The translations under genes were made by a program, and so were the position numbers. Below, one piece after another: positions 28,397-38,144 of a stretch of 64,000 nucleotides of DNA. This stretch comes from Alphaproteobacteria bacterium (GTDB lineage Bacteria; Pseudomonadota; Alphaproteobacteria; Rhodobacterales; Rhodobacteraceae). The notes under the pieces were generated by a model that was not told where the DNA came from, did not search any database, and saw nothing but the letters and a program-made list of their open reading frames with translations. Each line of letters starts with the position of its first letter. Positions within the stretch are counted from its first letter, which is position 1. The stretch spans positions 44,058 through 108,057 of the forward strand of contig JARFTV010000009.1 of the NCBI GenBank assembly GCA_029289325.1. The letters are read 5' to 3'.

Positions 28397-28987
28397 TCAG
28401 CCCCGGCGGCGGAGGTAGACGTAATAGGCGCCGGAGCCGCCATGTTTCAGATGCGCTTCGCTGACCTGCAGGACTGCCGGGCCAAGCGGCGGCAGGCGCA
28501 GCCAGTGCGGGACCTGATGGCGGAGCGCGCCCATACGCTGCGGGATGGGGCCAACATCCTCACGCCGCTTGCCCTTGCCGGTGATCACCAAGACCAGCCG
28601 CATCCCTTGCGACTGAGCGTTCAGGATGAAGCGGATCAACTCGGGATGCGCTTCGGCAAGCGTGAGGCCGTGCAGATCGATCCGCGCCTCGGGGGCCAGC
28701 TTGCCGCGCGTCATCTTGCCATGGGTCTTGGCGTCCATCTGCAGCGGGGCCTGGCCAAGAAGTTCCGGCAGCGTCGGCGCAAGGTCCCGGCGTTCCGGTG
28801 CGCGGGTCTTTTCGCCAAGCACGAAGGGCGAGAGGCGGGGCCGGGTGTGCTGCAAGGGTTCGGGAGCGGGAGCGGCTTCCGGCGGGTCGGGCAGGTGAAG
28901 CGGCGCGGCATGCATCGGGCGCGCGGTCTGGGCAACCGAGCGCCAGAGGTCGGCTTCCTCGGGCGAAAGATGGCGGCGGCGGGCCAT
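28397..28987 (-). CDS. Smr/MutS2-type endonuclease domain protein
   Basis: A 196-residue protein with a C-terminal Smr domain, a small nuclease-like fold found in MutS2 and in stand-alone proteins. Seen are the start of the domain IDLHGLTLAEA, the central LVLVITGKGKR and the end HGGSGAYYVYLRR. The N-terminal ~95 residues are charged and probably disordered. Stand-alone Smr proteins in bacteria have been tied to RNA cleavage on stalled ribosomes or DNA processing; which applies here is unknown. It sits 1 bp after mltA, at the end of Tim44-like/mltA/smr. Confidence 0.85.
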   Translation of the reverse strand: MARRRHLSPEEADLWRSVAQTARPMHAAPLHLPDPPEAAPAPEPLQHTRPRLSPFVLGEKTRAPERRDLAPTLPELLGQAPLQMDAKTHGKMTRGKLAPEARIDLHGLTLAEAHPELIRFILNAQSQGMRLVLVITGKGKRREDVGPIPQRMGALRHQVPHWLRLPPLGPAVLQVSEAHLKHGGSGAYYVYLRRRG

Positions 28988-28988
28988 G

Positions 28989-30005
28989 TCAGTCTTCCAG
29001 CATCGCGAAGGCGCGGTCGATGGGGACCAGAAGCACCATTCGCCCCGGGTCCTTGACCGTCCCGGCCGCGTTCCCCGCGCTGGAGCCGGTGCCATAAAAG
29101 ATGTCGGCCCGCTGCATCCCCTTGATCGCGCCGCCGGTGTCCTGCGCGACCATCAGGCTGCGGATCGGATCGCGGCCGTCCTTCTCGATCCAGACCGGCG
29201 CGCCGAGGGGGGTGAAGCGGGGATCGATGGCGACCGAGCGGAGCGTGGTGATCGACCGACCCATCGCACCGATCGGGCCATCCCGGGGGTCGAGTGTCCC
29301 GATCCGGCGGAAGAAGACATAAGAGGGATTGGTGTCCAGCAGCGCGCGCCCCGCGGTGGGTTCGGACCGGACATGGGCGGCGATTTCCTGCGCGGACACC
29401 TGATCGAGCGTATGGGTGCCGCGCCGGATCATCTCTTGCCCGACCGAGCGGTAGGCGTGGCCGTTCGCCCCGGCATAGCCCACGCGCATCACCGTGCCAT
29501 CGGTCATGCGGATCCGGCCGGAGCCTTGCACCTGCAGGAAGTAGACATCCACCGGATCGTCCAGCCAGGCCAGTTCCAGCCCCCGGCCCGCGATCGCGCC
29601 GCCTTCGATGGCAGAGCGGGAATGGTAGACCATCCCCTCCTGCAGCTCGGGGGGGCGGCGGTAGATCGGGTACTGGAAGCGGCCGGAGCGGACCGGGGAG
29701 CCATCAAGCTCGGGCTCGAAATACCCGGTGAACAGGGCCGGGGGATCGCCGACGATGACGGGGCGGAAGAACAGTTCAAAGAAGCTGCGCGCCGAGGCGT
29801 CGTCCTGCGGGACATCGGCGGCGACAGCGCAGACGGGTTTCCAGTCGGGCTGGTCGATCAGATCGCAGGTGCGGAGGAAGGTCTGCAGCGCCGCGACGTG
29901 GTTGTCGTCGTACCAACCATCAAGCGCGTCGAAATCCAGCATTTCGGCCCGGGCAGGCAGGGCGGCCATCACAGCCGCCACAAGGATGCCAAGGCCCGCC
30001 CGCAT
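28989..30005 (-). CDS. mltA: Membrane-bound lytic murein transglycosylase A
   Basis: A 338-residue MltA with a signal peptide (MRAGLGILVAAVMAALPARA). The MltA core has FTGYFEPELDGS, the YRSVGQEMIRRG stretch, NPSYVFFR and the C-terminal 3D-like segment with catalytic Asp in LMVAQDTGGAIKG and RADIFYG. It cleaves glycan strands of peptidoglycan to anhydro-muropeptides. No lipobox is seen, so it may be periplasmic rather than a lipoprotein. The ATG at 30005 is used because it starts the signal peptide; the longer reading overlaps the upstream gene. Confidence 0.9.
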   Translation of the reverse strand: MRAGLGILVAAVMAALPARAEMLDFDALDGWYDDNHVAALQTFLRTCDLIDQPDWKPVCAVAADVPQDDASARSFFELFFRPVIVGDPPALFTGYFEPELDGSPVRSGRFQYPIYRRPPELQEGMVYHSRSAIEGGAIAGRGLELAWLDDPVDVYFLQVQGSGRIRMTDGTVMRVGYAGANGHAYRSVGQEMIRRGTHTLDQVSAQEIAAHVRSEPTAGRALLDTNPSYVFFRRIGTLDPRDGPIGAMGRSITTLRSVAIDPRFTPLGAPVWIEKDGRDPIRSLMVAQDTGGAIKGMQRADIFYGTGSSAGNAAGTVKDPGRMVLLVPIDRAFAMLED

Positions 30006-30009
30006 CGCA

Positions 30010-30669
30010 TCAGTCGCCGGTCGCGACCAGCTGCCAGTTCGGGTCGTCCGACCCCATGCGACGCGCGAACGTCCAGATATCGCGGGATTTCTTGATCTCC
30101 CGCGGGGAGCCTTCGACGATCTCGCCTGCCTTGTCGCGCACGACATAGGTCTGCTCGCCCACGAAACGGACGGAGATTTCCGCGAAACCGCTGTCCTTGT
30201 TGAAGGTGGCGTCGTGGAGGACGAGTTCCTTCATGCCGACGAAACTGGCCTCGATCGTCAGCCCCTCGCGCTCACGCTGCGCGATGGCTTCGGCAAAGCT
30301 GGCTTCGACATCATCGGCCAGGAAGGGGCGGATGCGGTCGAGATCGCCCTTTTCGAAATCCATCAGGATCATCTCATAGGCCTGGCGCGCGCCGTCAAGG
30401 AAGGGGCGCACGGCAAAGGAGGGATCGGCCTTCTTCATCTCGGCCAGCGCCCGGGCGGCGTCCGAGCCTTCGGGGACATGATCGGTAATGTCGCGGTCGG
30501 GGCCACCCTCGATCACCTCGAAATCACGTCGGACACGCGGGCGCACGTCATCAAGCGGGACGGGAGGCTTTTCAAAACCGTCACGGGTGCCCAGAACCGA
30601 GCGAAGCTTGAGAATAAGGAAGATCGCGATCCCGGCCAGGACCAGGAGTTGGATCAGGGACCCGTTCAT
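30010..30669 (-). CDS. Tim44/TimA-like domain protein
   Basis: A 219-residue protein with one N-terminal transmembrane segment (~5-22) and a Tim44-like domain over the second half (ILMDFEKGDLDRIRPFLADDV, VRFVGEQTYVV, DIWTFARR). Mitochondrial Tim44 helps protein import; in alphaproteobacteria homologues (TimA, Tim44-like) are inner-membrane proteins next to mltA/smr or secB and may act in envelope biogenesis. Here it is transcribed divergently from fxsA/secB and co-transcribed with mltA and smr. Confidence 0.88.
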   Translation of the reverse strand: MNGSLIQLLVLAGIAIFLILKLRSVLGTRDGFEKPPVPLDDVRPRVRRDFEVIEGGPDRDITDHVPEGSDAARALAEMKKADPSFAVRPFLDGARQAYEMILMDFEKGDLDRIRPFLADDVEASFAEAIAQREREGLTIEASFVGMKELVLHDATFNKDSGFAEISVRFVGEQTYVVRDKAGEIVEGSPREIKKSRDIWTFARRMGSDDPNWQLVATGD

Positions 30670-30698
30670 CTATGACCTCAGAAGGCTTGTTGTTCCAT

Positions 30699-30727
30699 TT
30701 GGATCTTGTACTGCTTGCTCTTATGTA
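30699..30727 (+). promoter_or_regulatory. Putative sigma-70 promoter for fxsA
   Basis: TTGGAT (30699-30704) and TATGTA (30722-30727) with the ideal 17-bp spacing, ending 63 bp upstream of the fxsA ATG in the 121-bp divergent gap. Read by eye. Confidence 0.45.
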
Positions 30728-30790
30728 GGGGCGGGTTCCGGCGAAGTCTACCACGCGGGGCCAGTCGGCTGCGCATGAGGGGCAAAAGCG

Positions 30791-31249
30791 ATGTGGGTTC
30801 TACTTGGAATTCTGGCGGTTCCGCTGATCGAGATCGGCCTGTTCGTCACATTGGGCGGGGCCATCGGCCTGTGGCCGACGCTGGCCTGGGTGCTGCTGTC
30901 GGCAGCGCTGGGACTGCTGGTGCTGAAGGGAATCGCGACAACGGGCTCGGTCTCGCTGGGGCGGGACATGAAGGATATGGGCGATCCGCTGTCGCCGATC
31001 GCGCACCGGGTGATGGTGGTCATGGCCGGGGCTTTGCTGCTGATTCCGGGCTTCTTCACCGATGCGCTGGGGTTCGTGCTCTTGATCCCACCGCTGCGGA
31101 CGCTGGTGATCCGGGTCGTCGGCCGCAGGCTGGCGGACCGGGGGGTGGTGGTGACGCAGACCACGGTGATCGATGGCGAATGGCAGGATGTGACGCCCGG
31201 CGCGTCGGAACAGCGGCAGGTGCCGCCGTCGGATTGGACCAAGCACTAG
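30791..31249 (+). CDS. fxsA: FxsA family membrane protein
   Basis: A 152-residue inner-membrane protein with a run of hydrophobic helices (~1-100) and the family pattern IGLFVTLGGAIGLWPTL, then AGALLLIPGFFTDALGFVLLIPPLR. The E. coli protein is known for suppressing phage T7 F-exclusion; the physiological role is unknown. It lies 68 bp before secB, and TTGAGG-17-TAGGAA in the gap could be a weak separate secB promoter. Confidence 0.9.
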   Translation: MWVLLGILAVPLIEIGLFVTLGGAIGLWPTLAWVLLSAALGLLVLKGIATTGSVSLGRDMKDMGDPLSPIAHRVMVVMAGALLLIPGFFTDALGFVLLIPPLRTLVIRVVGRRLADRGVVVTQTTVIDGEWQDVTPGASEQRQVPPSDWTKH

Positions 31250-31317
31250 CCCATAGCATTGAGGCCGGGGACCTGACCTGATAGGAACGCGGGCAAATCC
31301 GCGAAGGAGTATCAGAG

Positions 31318-31830
31318 ATGGCCGAAGAAACCCCGGCAGGCAACGGAGCCGCCGCCACCCCGCAACAGGTGCGGATGCAGGTGCTTGCGCAATACGTGCG
31401 CGACCTGTCGTTCGAGAACGTGGTGGTGCAGAAGGGTCTGAGCGCGGGCGAGGTGCAGCCCGATATCCAGGTCGCGGTCAGCCTTGATGCGCGCAAGCGC
31501 CCGGTGGCCAGCCAGTATGACGTGATCACCAAGTTCAAGGTGACCTCGAAGAACAAGACCAACGGCGACACGCTGTTCCTGCTGGAGCTGGAGTATGGCG
31601 GGACCTTCCTGATTGACGGCGTCGCGGAAGAGCAGCTGCATCCCTTCCTGCTGATCGAATGCCCGCGTCTCCTGTTCCCCTATGTGCGTCGCATCATCTC
31701 GGACGTCACGCGCGACGGTGGCTTCCCGCCGCTGAACGTGGACCAGGTCGATTTCATGGCGCTGTACCGCCAGGAGCTTGCCCGCCGTGCGCAGGCGCAG
31801 CAGGCGGTGCCGGCCGAAAAGGCGAACTGA
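31318..31830 (+). CDS. secB: Protein-export chaperone SecB
   Basis: A 170-residue SecB, the cytoplasmic tetrameric chaperone that keeps preproteins unfolded and delivers them to SecA. Seen are QYVRDLSFENV near the N-terminus, LELEYGGTFLIDG and the conserved LLFPYVRRIISDVTRDGG and FPPLNVDQVDF. Length is normal and an AAGGAG ribosome site precedes the ATG. It is convergent with dnaQ, with only 3 bp between the stops. SecB beside dnaQ/coaE/aroE/maf is the usual alphaproteobacterial order near the origin. Confidence 0.96.
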   Translation: MAEETPAGNGAAATPQQVRMQVLAQYVRDLSFENVVVQKGLSAGEVQPDIQVAVSLDARKRPVASQYDVITKFKVTSKNKTNGDTLFLLELEYGGTFLIDGVAEEQLHPFLLIECPRLLFPYVRRIISDVTRDGGFPPLNVDQVDFMALYRQELARRAQAQQAVPAEKAN

Positions 31831-31833
31831 GGC

Positions 31834-32565
31834 TCAGGCCGATTTCTTCCAGATGGCCGCATCGCCCAGCTTTGCGACCATCGCCTCATGGGCGGCGAGT
31901 TCTTCGGGCGTAATCCGGGACGGCAGCGGCTCTGGCCGGGGGCGGGGACGCCACGTGGTGTCGCCCATCCCTTTCGTCGGGGCGGGTATGGCGCTGCCGA
32001 GGACGAGGTCAGGCTGGCGCCCGCCGATCAGCTCCAGATAGACTTCGGCCAGGATTTCGCTGTCCAGAAGCGCCCCGTGCTTGTCGCGCATCGTGTTGTC
32101 CACGCCAAAACGGCGACACAGCGCATCCAGCGAGGCGGGTGAGCCGGGGAACTTCGACCGGGCGATCATCAGTGTATCGGTCGCGCGGCTGGCCGGAAGG
32201 CCGGGGAGGCCGCACCGCTGCAGCTCGTGGTTCAGGAATTTCATGTCGAAGGCGGCGTTGTGGATCACCAGCTGGGCGTCGCCGATGAAGTCGAGAAATG
32301 CGCGGCCGATCCGGGCGAAAACGGGCTTGTCGCGCAAGGTGACGCCACCAGGGACCGGCTGGCCGGGCGTTTCAAGGATGTCATGGCCGATGCCGTGCAC
32401 CTCGAACGCCTCTTTCGGCATCCCGCGTTCAGGGTTGATGTACTGGTGGTAAGTACGGCCGGTGGGCAGGTGGTTGAACAGCTCCACCGCGCCGATTTCG
32501 ACGATGCGGTGACCCTCGGAGGGTTCGAACCCCGTGGTTTCGGTATCGAGGACGATTTCACGCAT
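31834..32565 (-). CDS. dnaQ: DNA polymerase III epsilon subunit (proofreading 3'-5' exonuclease)
   Basis: A 243-residue DEDDh exonuclease. Exo I is [11 protein letters not shown] (residues ~4-14), Exo [12 protein letters not shown], and Exo [16 protein letters not shown] with the catalytic His and Asp. The C-terminal part is the polymerase alpha-binding tail. The ATG at 32565 overlaps the end of coaE by 8 bp. It is the last gene of a tight minus-strand run maf-aroE-coaE-dnaQ. Confidence 0.95.
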   Translation of the reverse strand: MREIVLDTETTGFEPSEGHRIVEIGAVELFNHLPTGRTYHQYINPERGMPKEAFEVHGIGHDILETPGQPVPGGVTLRDKPVFARIGRAFLDFIGDAQLVIHNAAFDMKFLNHELQRCGLPGLPASRATDTLMIARSKFPGSPASLDALCRRFGVDNTMRDKHGALLDSEILAEVYLELIGGRQPDLVLGSAIPAPTKGMGDTTWRPRPRPEPLPSRITPEELAAHEAMVAKLGDAAIWKKSA

Positions 32566-33148
32566 TCTTGGTCCGGCGGATGGAAGCGAGCACATCCTTC
32601 ACTGCGGTGCGGGCGGCTGCAAGGCTGGTCGTGGGGATGATATAGTCGGCGCGCGCGCGCTTCTCGGCGTCGGGTAGCTGACGCGAGAGGATCAGCTGGA
32701 AATCGGCTTCGGACATCCCGCGGGAGAGGACGCGGTCACGCTGGATCTCGGCCGGGACAGAAACGACGGCGACGGCATCACAGGCCGCGTCGAGGCCGAT
32801 CTCGTACAGGAGCGGCACGTCGAGGAGGATGACCTCGGCCGTCTCGTTCGCGGCCAGGAACGAGGCCCGGTCCTGCGCGACGAGGGGGTGGACGACCGCG
32901 TTGATCCGGTCAAGCGCCGAGGGATCCGCCTGGATGATTTCGCGCAGCCGGGGGCGGCTGACGGCACCGTCCGCGATGGCATCGGGGAACAGCTTTGCAA
33001 TGGCAAGCGCGGCGGGCTGGCCGGGTTGATACAGGCGATGAACAGCGGCATCGGCGTCCCAGACGGGTACGCTTTCCTCGGCAAACATCCGGGCCGTGGT
33101 GCTTTTCCCCATCCCGATGCTGCCGGTGAGACCGAGCTTGAAGCTCAT
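32558..33148 (-). CDS. coaE: Dephospho-CoA kinase
   Basis: A 196-residue P-loop kinase for the last step of coenzyme A synthesis. Walker A is [14 protein letters not shown] (~7-20), followed by the substrate region [11 protein letters not shown] and the LID-like [11 protein letters not shown] with [14 protein letters not shown]. Its ATG overlaps the aroE stop by 4 bp (ATGA). Confidence 0.95.
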   Translation of the reverse strand: MSFKLGLTGSIGMGKSTTARMFAEESVPVWDADAAVHRLYQPGQPAALAIAKLFPDAIADGAVSRPRLREIIQADPSALDRINAVVHPLVAQDRASFLAANETAEVILLDVPLLYEIGLDAACDAVAVVSVPAEIQRDRVLSRGMSEADFQLILSRQLPDAEKRARADYIIPTTSLAAARTAVKDVLASIRRTKNA

Positions 33149-33984
33149 GCGGCAAGCACCGCCTTGCGGGTGGCGTCGTCAACCTCGGGCCGGACGCCGA
33201 ACCAGCGTTCGAAAGCCGGGACCGCCTGATGCAGAAGCATCCCCAGCCCGTCAACCGTCTGGCAACCGCGCGCCTCGGCCTCGATCAGAAGCTGGGTCTG
33301 GAGGGGGGTATAGACCAGATCGGTGACCAGCGCCCTGGGGTTCAGATCGTCAAGCGGCAGGCGGAGGTCGGGCTTGCCCGTCATGCCCAGCGAGGTCGTA
33401 TTCACCACAGTCGCGGCGTCGGACAGAAGGTTCCCGGCCTGTACCCATTCATGGACATGGATCTTGGCCCCGAAATCTGAACGCAGGGCATCGGCGCGGG
33501 GGCGGGTGCGGTTGCAGATGCGGATTTCCGGGACACCGACCTCGATCAACGCGGCGACCACGGCGCGCGCGCCGCCTCCAGCCCCCAGAACGACGGCCGG
33601 GCCGGCGGCGGGTGCCCAGTTCGGCGCGTTCTGGCGCAGGTTGGCGATGAAGCCGGAGCCGTCGGTATTGTCAGCGTGGATCTTGCCGTCCTTGCGGAAG
33701 ATCAACGTATTCGCCGCCCCGATCAGCGCGGCGCGGTCGGTCACGATATCGGCGATGTTCAGGATCGCCTCCTTGTGCGGAATCGTGATGTTCGCGCCGA
33801 CAAAACCCAGCCTCGGCAGGGTGCGGATCATCTCGGCCAGGTCCGCCTGGGCAATGTCGATGGGGATGTAATGGCCCTTCAGCCCGTAGCGTTTCAGCCA
33901 ATAGGTATGCAGGGCCGGGCTACGGCTGTGTGCGATGGGATGGCCGATGACGGCAGCAAGCGGGATGCGGGGATGGTCGGTCAT
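33145..33984 (-). CDS. aroE: Shikimate dehydrogenase
   Basis: A 279-residue AroE that reduces 3-dehydroshikimate with NADPH in aromatic amino acid synthesis. Shikimate-binding SRSPALH (~20-26) and the catalytic Lys in NITIPHKE (~64-71) are present. The NADPH loop [15 protein letters not shown] is at ~132-146. The ATG at 33984 overlaps the stop of maf by 4 bp. The longer reading to 34014 lies inside maf and is not used. Confidence 0.95.
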   Translation of the reverse strand: MTDHPRIPLAAVIGHPIAHSRSPALHTYWLKRYGLKGHYIPIDIAQADLAEMIRTLPRLGFVGANITIPHKEAILNIADIVTDRAALIGAANTLIFRKDGKIHADNTDGSGFIANLRQNAPNWAPAAGPAVVLGAGGGARAVVAALIEVGVPEIRICNRTRPRADALRSDFGAKIHVHEWVQAGNLLSDAATVVNTTSLGMTGKPDLRLPLDDLNPRALVTDLVYTPLQTQLLIEAEARGCQTVDGLGMLLHQAVPAFERWFGVRPEVDDATRKAVLAA

Positions 33985-34574
33985 CTGGAGATCATGCCCC
34001 GACTTCCCGCCCAAGCCAACAGGGGCAGCAGCGGCAGGCCGAGAATGGTGAAATGGTCCCCGGAAATGGCGGAAAACAGCCGGACGCCCTCTTCCTCGAT
34101 CTTGTAGCCGCCGACGGAGTGACGGATCGAGTCCCAGTTCCGGGCCAGGTAGTCGTCAAGATAGACATCGCTGAACTCCAGCATGGTGAGCCGTGCTTCG
34201 GCGACATGGCGCCAGACGGGTCCGGCCTTCTCGTAGGCGACGATGGCGGACAGGAGCTTGTGAGACCGTCCCCGCAGGCGGCGCAGCTGGTCGCGGGCCT
34301 CGTCGGGGGATTCGGGCTTGGCGAAGGTCTCTCGGTCAAGCGCCAGAACCTGATCGCAGCCAAGGACCACCGCGTCCGGGTGCTTCTCACCCACCTTGCG
34401 GGCTTTCATCTCGGCCAGGGTGTCGGCGATGTCGCGGGGATGCGCGCCCTCGGCCACCAGGGCATCGCGGATCGTAGCCTCATCGACGCGAGGGGCGACA
34501 GGTTCGACCGTCAGCCCGGCGGCGCGGAGCATCTGAAGACGGGTGGCCGAGGTGGAGGCGAGGATCAGCTGCAT
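33981..34574 (-). CDS. maf: Maf family nucleotide pyrophosphatase
   Basis: A 197-residue Maf protein, a house-cleaning enzyme that hydrolyses non-standard nucleoside triphosphates. Seen are the nucleotide-binding start [36 protein letters not shown] and the late [16 protein letters not shown]. It is the first gene of the minus-strand run maf-aroE-coaE-dnaQ, pointing away from the candidate replication origin that starts directly upstream. The ATG at 34574 fits the family N-terminus. Confidence 0.93.
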   Translation of the reverse strand: MQLILASTSATRLQMLRAAGLTVEPVAPRVDEATIRDALVAEGAHPRDIADTLAEMKARKVGEKHPDAVVLGCDQVLALDRETFAKPESPDEARDQLRRLRGRSHKLLSAIVAYEKAGPVWRHVAEARLTMLEFSDVYLDDYLARNWDSIRHSVGGYKIEEEGVRLFSAISGDHFTILGLPLLPLLAWAGSRGMISR

Positions 34575-34990
34575 GGACGACCGTGTGGATATCCTCTGTT
34601 TGTTCCTGGGCCCGACTCTGGGGACGAGTCCGGCGCGCGGTTCGGCCTGTGGGTGAACTTGCCGCACCAGGCCGCGCCGGGCAGAGATATCCCGTTGTGC
34701 AGAGCCTTGTCACGTGGTTCGGGACAAGAGGTTGCCAAGAGGGGCGGGATAAGTGCGGTCTGTGGAGGGAACTTCGGGACGGCTCACCATAATTTATTGA
34801 TTTTACTATATATGTTTCGATCCCGGTGATCGGCACGTTGTTTATCCCAAGTTTTTCCACAGCGCCGTCCCTGGGGAAAATTCCGGGGATCGACCGGCTA
34901 ATCCCGTTCTGCACAGGCCCAGCATCAACCACATTCCTTATTCACTTTTTTCTTTATAGAAGATGGGCCGCAGCAGGCAGGAAGGCAGCG
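34575..34990. other. Candidate chromosomal replication origin (oriC)
   Basis: This 416-bp gene-free stretch separates two divergent core runs, maf-aroE-coaE-dnaQ and hemJ-rho-mnmE-mnmG-rsmG-parAB, the position of Cori in Caulobacter. It holds an AT-rich block (34788-34817, about 90% A+T in a GC-rich chromosome) flanked by DnaA-box-like sites. Matching 8 of 9 positions of TTATNCACA/TTATCCACA are TGTGGATAT (34584-34592, reverse), TTTTCCACA (34853-34861) and TTATTCACT (34938-34946). Weaker 7/9 sites are at 34648, 34842, 34907 and 34925. Two GANTC methylation sites are at 34614-34618 and 34626-34630. No start-to-stop gene is seen here. Confidence 0.7.
34788..34817. other. AT-rich block, possible DNA unwinding element
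   Basis: About 30 bp with only three or four G/C bases, including ATAATTTATTGATTTTACTA and a TATATATG stretch, inside the candidate origin. In a chromosome of roughly two-thirds GC this is exceptional and fits a duplex-unwinding element next to DnaA boxes. Confidence 0.5.
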
Positions 34991-35449
34991 ATGGACTGGA
35001 TCACGGATTTTCTCGCCGACTGGTACCTGGTCACCAAGTCGCTGCACGTCGTATCGGTGATCTCGTGGATGGCGGGGATCTTCTATCTGCCGCGCCTTTT
35101 CGTCTATCACGCCGAGCAGATCGAACTGGGCAGCCGGACCGACCAGATGTTCCAGACGATGGAGCGGCGCTTGCTGCGCGGGATCATGAACCCTGCGATG
35201 ACAGCGACCTGGATCTTCGGCCTGGCGCTGGTTTTCACGCCGGGCGTCGTGGACTGGTCCTTCGCCTGGCCCTGGGTAAAGGCCGCCTGCGTTCTGGCGA
35301 TGACCTGGTTCCACCACTGGCTTGGCTACCGGCGCAAGGACTTTCTGGCCGGGGCGAACAGCCGAAGCGGCTATACCTACAGGGTGATGAACGAGGTTCC
35401 GACGCTTCTGATGCTGGTCATCGTCTTCTCGGTCATCCTTCGCTATTGA
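34991..35449 (+). CDS. hemJ: Protoporphyrinogen oxidase HemJ (UPF0093 family)
   Basis: A 152-residue membrane protein with four predicted helices. HVVSVISWMAGIFYLPRLFVYH at ~20-41 carries the conserved histidines and WMAG of HemJ; MTWFHHWLGYRRKDFLAG follows. HemJ oxidises protoporphyrinogen IX in heme and (bacterio)chlorophyll synthesis in bacteria lacking HemY/HemG. The start at 34991 has a GCAGGAAGG ribosome site. It is the first gene on the right side of the candidate origin and 120 bp upstream of rho. Confidence 0.93.
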   Translation: MDWITDFLADWYLVTKSLHVVSVISWMAGIFYLPRLFVYHAEQIELGSRTDQMFQTMERRLLRGIMNPAMTATWIFGLALVFTPGVVDWSFAWPWVKAACVLAMTWFHHWLGYRRKDFLAGANSRSGYTYRVMNEVPTLLMLVIVFSVILRY

Positions 35450-35569
35450 TTGACTTTCGGGCCGCGCCGCAGTACGTGCGCGCTTGCAGGACCGTCCGGT
35501 CCACCGCATTTCCCGTTGAACGTCCGCCGTGATCCGCCCCAGGGGGGCCGATCCGTCCGAAGGTATTAC

Positions 35570-36841
<1,272 letters not shown>

Positions 36842-36854
36842 GGGGCCGCTGGCG

Positions 36855-38141
36855 ATGGACACGATCTATGCCCTCGCCACGGCGCGGGGTCGGTCGGGCC
36901 TCGCCGTGGTTCGCGTCTCGGGACCGGCGGCCTTTGCTGCCGGTTCGGCGCTGTGCGGGTCTTTGCCCAAGCCTCGGGTGGCAGGGCTGCGGCGTCTGAC
37001 CTGGGGTGGAGAGTTGCTGGACGAGGCGCTGGTCCTGACCTTCGCCGAGGGAGCGAGCTTTACCGGCGAGGCGGTGGTGGAGTTCCAGTGCCATGGTGGC
37101 CCTGCGGTCGTCGGGGCGGTGCTCCGCGCCCTTTCAGAGCAACCGGATCTGCGTCTTGCCGAACCGGGTGAATTCACGCGCCGCGCCCTTGAGAACGGCG
37201 TCCTGGACCTCGCGCAGGTCGAAGGGCTGGCCGACCTGATCGATGCCGAGACCGAAGCCCAACGTCGGCAGGCCGTTCGCGTGCTGTCGGGTTCTGTTGG
37301 TCAGAAGGTCGAGGGGTGGCGGCGCGACCTGATCCGGGCTGGCGCCCTGCTGGAAGCCACGATCGATTTCGCGGATGAGGACGTGCCAGTAGATGTCTCA
37401 CCCGAGGTCATGGCGCTGATCGACGGCCTGATGGCCGACCTTGGCCGCGAAGCGGCCGGCGTGGCAGCGGCGGAGCGGATCCGGGACGGGTTCGAAGTGG
37501 CCATCGTCGGCGCTCCGAATGCGGGGAAGTCCACGCTGCTGAACCAACTCGCGGGGCGTGAGGCAGCGATCACCAGCGAGATCGCAGGAACGACGCGCGA
37601 CGTGATCGAGGTCCGCATGGAAATTGCCGGACTGCCAGTGACCTTCTTGGACACGGCAGGCTTGCGCGACACCGAAGATCGGCTGGAAAAAGCCGGTATC
37701 GACCGAGCACTCGCACGGGCGCAGGCGGCGGATTTGCGCCTGTTCCTGTCCGACGGGTCCGCGGTACCGGGGTTGGAGCCGTCCGGTGACGATTTTGTGG
37801 TCAGAGGAAAGTCAGACACAATATCAGGTGTTCATGGGCTGGCCGTCTCGGGCAAAACCGGGGCAGGGGTGCCAGAACTGATGGCCCGGATCGGGGAAAT
37901 CCTGTCCCATAGGGTCGGCTCGGCTGGCGCCTTGGTGCGTGAGCGCCATCGCGTAGCTGTTACAACGGCAATCGCCGCTCTGGCCGAGTCACGCGCGGAA
38001 GTGGTAAGACCTGACTCGCGCGTCGAACTGGCGGCGGAGCATCTGCGACAAGCCGTGCGGGCGCTGGATGCGCTGGTCGGCCGGGTAGATGTGGATGACC
38101 TGCTGGGCGAAATCTTCGCCAGCTTCTGCATCGGCAAGTAG
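36855..38141 (+). CDS. mnmE: tRNA uridine-5-carboxymethylaminomethyl modification GTPase
   Basis: A 428-residue MnmE which, with MnmG, modifies U34 of certain tRNAs. An N-terminal folate-binding domain is followed by a central helical part and an embedded G domain with G1 GAPNAGKST (~218), G2/G3 region IAGTTRDV and LDTAGLRDT. The protein ends in the canonical CIGK with its active Cys. The gene is 13 bp after rho and 3 bp before mnmG. Confidence 0.97.
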   Translation: MDTIYALATARGRSGLAVVRVSGPAAFAAGSALCGSLPKPRVAGLRRLTWGGELLDEALVLTFAEGASFTGEAVVEFQCHGGPAVVGAVLRALSEQPDLRLAEPGEFTRRALENGVLDLAQVEGLADLIDAETEAQRRQAVRVLSGSVGQKVEGWRRDLIRAGALLEATIDFADEDVPVDVSPEVMALIDGLMADLGREAAGVAAAERIRDGFEVAIVGAPNAGKSTLLNQLAGREAAITSEIAGTTRDVIEVRMEIAGLPVTFLDTAGLRDTEDRLEKAGIDRALARAQAADLRLFLSDGSAVPGLEPSGDDFVVRGKSDTISGVHGLAVSGKTGAGVPELMARIGEILSHRVGSAGALVRERHRVAVTTAIAALAESRAEVVRPDSRVELAAEHLRQAVRALDALVGRVDVDDLLGEIFASFCIGK

Positions 38142-38144
38142 GGA

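Noticed and set aside
34575..34990. Short open frames in the origin gap as genes
   Set aside because: They have no family pattern or ribosome sites, and the sequence composition changes from GC-rich coding to an AT-rich block.
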